Shown here: one piece after another, positions 5,012 through 7,747 of the stretch
Layout of the letters: every line of letters starts with the position of its first letter
Numbering within the stretch: the stretch's first letter is position 1
NCBI GenBank assembly: GCA_016234525.1
Contig: JACRBK010000613.1
Coordinates: 1-7,747, forward strand
DNA from: Chloroflexota bacterium
Lineage (GTDB): Bacteria > Chloroflexota > Anaerolineae > Aggregatilineales > Aggregatilineaceae
DNA: 7,747 nucleotides
Direction: 5' to 3'
The notes under the pieces: generated by a model
What the model saw: only the letters and a program-made list of their open reading frames with translations
Told to the model about the DNA's origin: nothing
Database searches by the model: none
Position numbers and translations under genes: made by a program

Positions 5012-7211
5012 ATGAAAAACCTATGGCAGATTGACGAGCGGCGAACCTGCGCCGATCAGTTTGGACAATACGAAGCCCTGCTTACCGTCGGGAATGGGTA
5101 CGTCGGGGTGCGCGGTCTGCCGGAAGAAGGTTATGCTGGCTCTGCGCCCGAATTTGCTTCCACGCTGGTACACGGCGTATTTAATTTTGTTGAGGGTGAT
5201 CTCAGCCCTGATCTGGCGGCGGCGCCGGAATGGTTGGGGCTGCGTCTGAAGTTTGGACGGCATATCTTCCGGCTGGATCGCGGGCGGCTGATCGGGTATG
5301 AACGCCAGCTCGATCTCAAAACCGCCACGCTGCGCCGCACGATCCTGTGGCAAAGCCCTTCTGGTGATGTGATCCGCCTCGCATTCGAGCGTTTCACCAG
5401 CCGGGTCAATGAGCATGTGTTGGCGCTGCGTGTCACGATCGAGGTATTGCATGGTTCCCCCCAAACTGACGATCCAGGGGGGCATAAACACTCAGATCAA
5501 AACCGTGACCGCGTTCAATCACTGGCAGCCCTGGCAGACCGGCCAACATGGAAACGATGAGATCTGGGTGCAGTCACGCACGCTGCAAAACCGTTATGGA
5601 ATGGCTATGCATGGTGCGCTGTTGTGCAGTGGAAGACACCAGCCCCGTTTTACCGGCGATGCGGGCCATCCTGAGGTGGAGTACACCCTCAATCTGGCCG
5701 AACGCCGCCCGGTCACAATCACCAAGTTGGTCGCGGTGCATACCACCCGCGATACCGATCAACCCCTGATCACTGCCCAACATACCCTCGCGGCGGCCCG
5801 TCAAAAAGGGTATGACCGGTTGTATAAAGAACACTGCCGCGCCTGGGAAAAAGTGTGGGAACTGTCGGATGTCGAAATTGAGGGCGACGAATTCTCACAA
5901 CAGGCCATCCGTTTTAGCATTTACCATGTTTTGATCGCGGCACCGCAGCATGACGAACAGGCAAATATCGGCGCGAAAACGCTCAGCGGTCCGGGCTACC
6001 GGGGTCATGCGTTTTGGGACACCGAACTGTTCATGGTCCCCCTGCTCACGGCGACACAACCCAAACTATCGCATAACCTGATGATGTATCGTTATCACCG
6101 GCTGGCAGGCGCGCGTGCCAAAGCCGTCGCTGAAGGTTATCAGGGGGCAATGTTCCCCTGGGAGAGCGACGATACAGGCGAAGAAGTCACCCCGAAATGG
6201 ACCCCACCCGACTCGAAAGGGAAACGTATTCGTATCTGGACCGGCGACCTGGAGCAGCACGTCACCAGCGATATTGCCTATGCCATGATGCAGTACTGGC
6301 GCTGGACCCGCGATGACGAATTTATGCGTCAGCATGGGGCCGAAGTCATTCTCGATGGGGCGAGTTTTTGGGCCTCGCGGGCCGAGTGGAAACCCGAACA
6401 AGCGCGCTATGAAATCCACCATGTGATCGGCCCTGATGAATATCATGAAGACGTAAACAACAGCGTATTCACCAACCGGATGGCCCGCTGGCATCTTGAA
6501 TCCGCTTTAGAGGTGTGGGATTGGCTGGCGAGCGCCCATCCCGATGATGCACGCCGCCTGGTGGAGCAGTTGGAATTATCGGAAGCCTCTCGGCAGCGCT
6601 GGCAAGAGGTGATCCAGCGCCTATATATCCCGTTTGACACAGAACGCCAGATTCATATTCAATACGACGGTTTTTTCGACCTCAAGCCGGTCGATGTGCT
6701 GGCGTTTGAGCCGCGTGTCCACAGTTTGCAAAGCGTGTTCAGCTACGAAACCACACGCGGTCTGCGCATCATCAAACAAGCCGATGTGGTGATGTTGATC
6801 GCCCTGCTGGGTGAGGAACTGGCCCCGCGTGAAGTGCTGCTCAACAACTGGAATACCTATTATCCGCTTTGTGATCACGGATCATCCCTCAGCCCGGCGG
6901 TTCACGCCTGGGTAGCCGCCCGCTTAGGTTTTGATCAACTCGCGTGGGAACTTTTCCGGCACGCGGCGGGCATTGACCTGGAAGATAACAAGGGCAACAG
7001 CCGTGATGGCATTCATGGGGCGGCGTGTGGTGGGCTGTGGCAGGCCATTGTCTTTGGTTTTGCTGGGCTGCGCCTGTCCGAAAACGGCCCCATCCTCGAT
7101 CCCCGCCTTCCGGCGCACTGGCAGCAACTACGATTTTGTGTGTCTTTTCACGGCAAGACCTATCAGATCACGCTGTTACAAGGAGGTGGAATAAATATTT
7201 CAAAGCGTTAA
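5012..7211 (+). CDS. Glycoside hydrolase family 65 enzyme (maltose/kojibiose/nigerose phosphorylase-like), interrupted by a +1 frameshift
   Basis: Cytoplasmic family that splits alpha-linked glucose disaccharides, mostly by phosphorolysis to beta-glucose 1-phosphate plus glucose. The first part is read in one frame from 5012 (open to the TGA at 5558-5560), the rest in the next frame to 7211. Dropping one C from the run at 5457-5462 joins them into 732 residues, normal for GH65. In the joined numbering: the N-terminal beta-domain has LLTVGNGYVGVRG near residues 23-35; the (alpha/alpha)6 catalytic domain has the general-acid Glu476 in GPDEYHE; KQADVV begins at Lys588; HGSSLSP (His622-Ser624-Ser625) and GIHGAACGGLW (His668) correspond to the region lining the phosphate site in family phosphorylases. 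Exact substrate is not readable. ATG 5012 is chosen because GGA (5003-5005) lies six bases upstream and family proteins begin near this NLWQIDE stretch; ATG 5006 and TTG 4985 are alternatives, but 4985 falls in the operator. The sugar-binding protein gene follows after 60 bp without a terminator, so they are probably co-transcribed. Confidence 0.88.
5457..5462 (+). other. Frameshift site in GH65 gene (run of six C)
   Basis: The upstream frame reads CAT GGT TCC CCC CAA (H-G-S-P-Q) and then departs from the family. The downstream frame reads AAA CTG ACG ATC CAG (K-L-T-I-Q), which fits the GH65 beta-domain. The shift is therefore one surplus base at or next to this C run. Five C would give a continuous S-P-K-L-T-I. 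The sequence alone cannot tell a homopolymer error from a true mutation or from recoding at CCC-C. Confidence 0.85.
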
Positions 7212-7257
7212 GTCTGCAATTCAAAAACTAACTTGAACCACTCGATGGCTAAATTTT

Positions 7258-7263
7258 AGGAGG
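7258..7263 (+). promoter_or_regulatory. Strong Shine-Dalgarno site of the sugar-binding protein gene
   Basis: A perfect AGGAGG. It lies 8 nt before ATG 7272 but only 2 nt before the in-frame ATG 7266, so 7272 is the better start. The site is far stronger than that of the GH65 gene, in keeping with the high protein level that binding proteins need relative to a cytoplasmic enzyme. Confidence 0.85.
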
Positions 7264-7271
7264 ATATGGCA

Positions 7272-7747
7272 ATGCGTAAGACTCGTTGGTTGGTATTGTT
7301 GATGGTTGTCGCCCTGGTCCTCACCGGGACGGCGAATATCGCCGGGGCGCGCCGCGCCTCTGAAATCACCCTGATGGGCTGGTCGTCATCGACGGAAGAA
7401 AACGACGCGCTGATGGCCCAGGTTGATGCTTTCATGGACGCCAATCCTGATATTGCCGTAACTGTCAACCTCGTTCCCGATTACAACACCACTATTCAGG
7501 CGGCATTCGCCAGTGGCGATTCCCCGAATGTCTTTTATGTAGACAGTTTCAAACTGCCCGACTGGGCCGAAGCCGGGGTGCTGGCGGATGGCACGGGCAT
7601 GATCGAAGACCAGGACGACATTTACCCATCGCTGCTCGAAGTCTTCACCTATAAGGATACGCTGTACTGCCCGCCGAAAGATTTCTCGACCATGACGCTG
7701 CAATATAATAAGGATATGTTTGACGCCGCTGGCCTCGAATATCCTAC
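7272..7747 (+). CDS. ABC-transporter extracellular sugar-binding protein (MalE-like, SBP family 1), 3' partial
   Basis: 158 codons are visible before the window ends; full members have about 400-450 residues. The start has a basic n-region (MRKTR), a hydrophobic core (W6-T18) and an Ala-x-Ala site at A24-G25-A26, so export with signal peptidase I cleavage is likely. No lipobox cysteine is present. The mature part begins ITLMGW and continues with features of family 1 binding proteins: a segment of the DAFMDANPDIAVTV type, an AFASGDSPNVFYVDS segment, and PKDFSTMTLQYNKDMFDAAGL at about 135-155. That last pattern is characteristic of carbohydrate-binding members. Its role is to capture an oligosaccharide outside the membrane for an ABC importer, whose permease genes should follow to the right. 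The GH65 gene directly upstream suggests an alpha-gluco-oligosaccharide ligand; this is inferred from context, not from binding residues. Confidence 0.9.
   Translation, partial: MRKTRWLVLLMVVALVLTGTANIAGARRASEITLMGWSSSTEENDALMAQVDAFMDANPDIAVTVNLVPDYNTTIQAAFASGDSPNVFYVDSFKLPDWAEAGVLADGTGMIEDQDDIYPSLLEVFTYKDTLYCPPKDFSTMTLQYNKDMFDAAGLEYP

Noticed and set aside
6066..6494. 142-residue minus-strand frame opposite the GH65 catalytic region
   Set aside because: It is antisense to the conserved GPDEYHE region, so its openness follows from codon bias in GH65.
7245..7259. Four-codon frame (M-A-K-F-stop) just before the binding-protein gene
   Set aside because: It has no ribosome site and its stop overlaps the real Shine-Dalgarno; most likely chance.

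Overview
This looks like chromosomal DNA from a free-living bacterium, with a GC content in the mid-50s by eye. Chloroflexota (Anaerolineae-like) is the best guess. The guess rests on the long multi-pass GT-C-type membrane protein with a C-terminal beta-rich domain, on the Lgt variant without the canonical histidine, and on a GH65 enzyme next to a sugar-binding protein. No phylogenetic marker settles it. I see no mobile element, CRISPR array, phage gene or origin.

Layout. (1) 1-1236, plus strand: the C-terminal ~85% of a PLP-dependent group II decarboxylase, cut by the left window edge. (2) 1304-1475, minus strand: a complete tRNA-Arg(CCG) unit with a near-consensus sigma-70 promoter, a short leader, the tRNA and an intrinsic terminator. 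(3) 1645-3552, minus strand: a 635-residue polytopic membrane protein, probably a lipid-linked-sugar glycosyltransferase of the GT-C fold. (4) 3553-3900: a 348-base divergent intergenic region with little recognisable content. (5) 3901-4782, plus strand: lgt, prolipoprotein diacylglyceryl transferase, closed by a strong terminator. (6) From 4837, plus strand: the start of a carbohydrate-utilisation operon. It has a TTGACA-N17-TAGAAT promoter, a repeated LacI-type operator-like element (one copy in the promoter spacer, one just before the first gene), a potentially folded ~140-nt leader, a GH65 phosphorylase/hydrolase gene, and then an ABC-transporter sugar-binding protein cut by the right edge.

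The operon is the most informative part. The binding protein would capture an oligosaccharide outside the cell, and the GH65 enzyme would split an alpha-glucoside (a maltose, kojibiose, nigerose or trehalose type) inside, most likely by phosphorolysis. Expression is probably controlled by a LacI-family repressor encoded outside the window. The GH65 gene is split by one extra base in a six-C run at 5457-5462. This could be a sequencing error, a real mutation, or a +1 recoding site of the CCC-C type. Removing one C restores a continuous 732-residue protein of normal family length.
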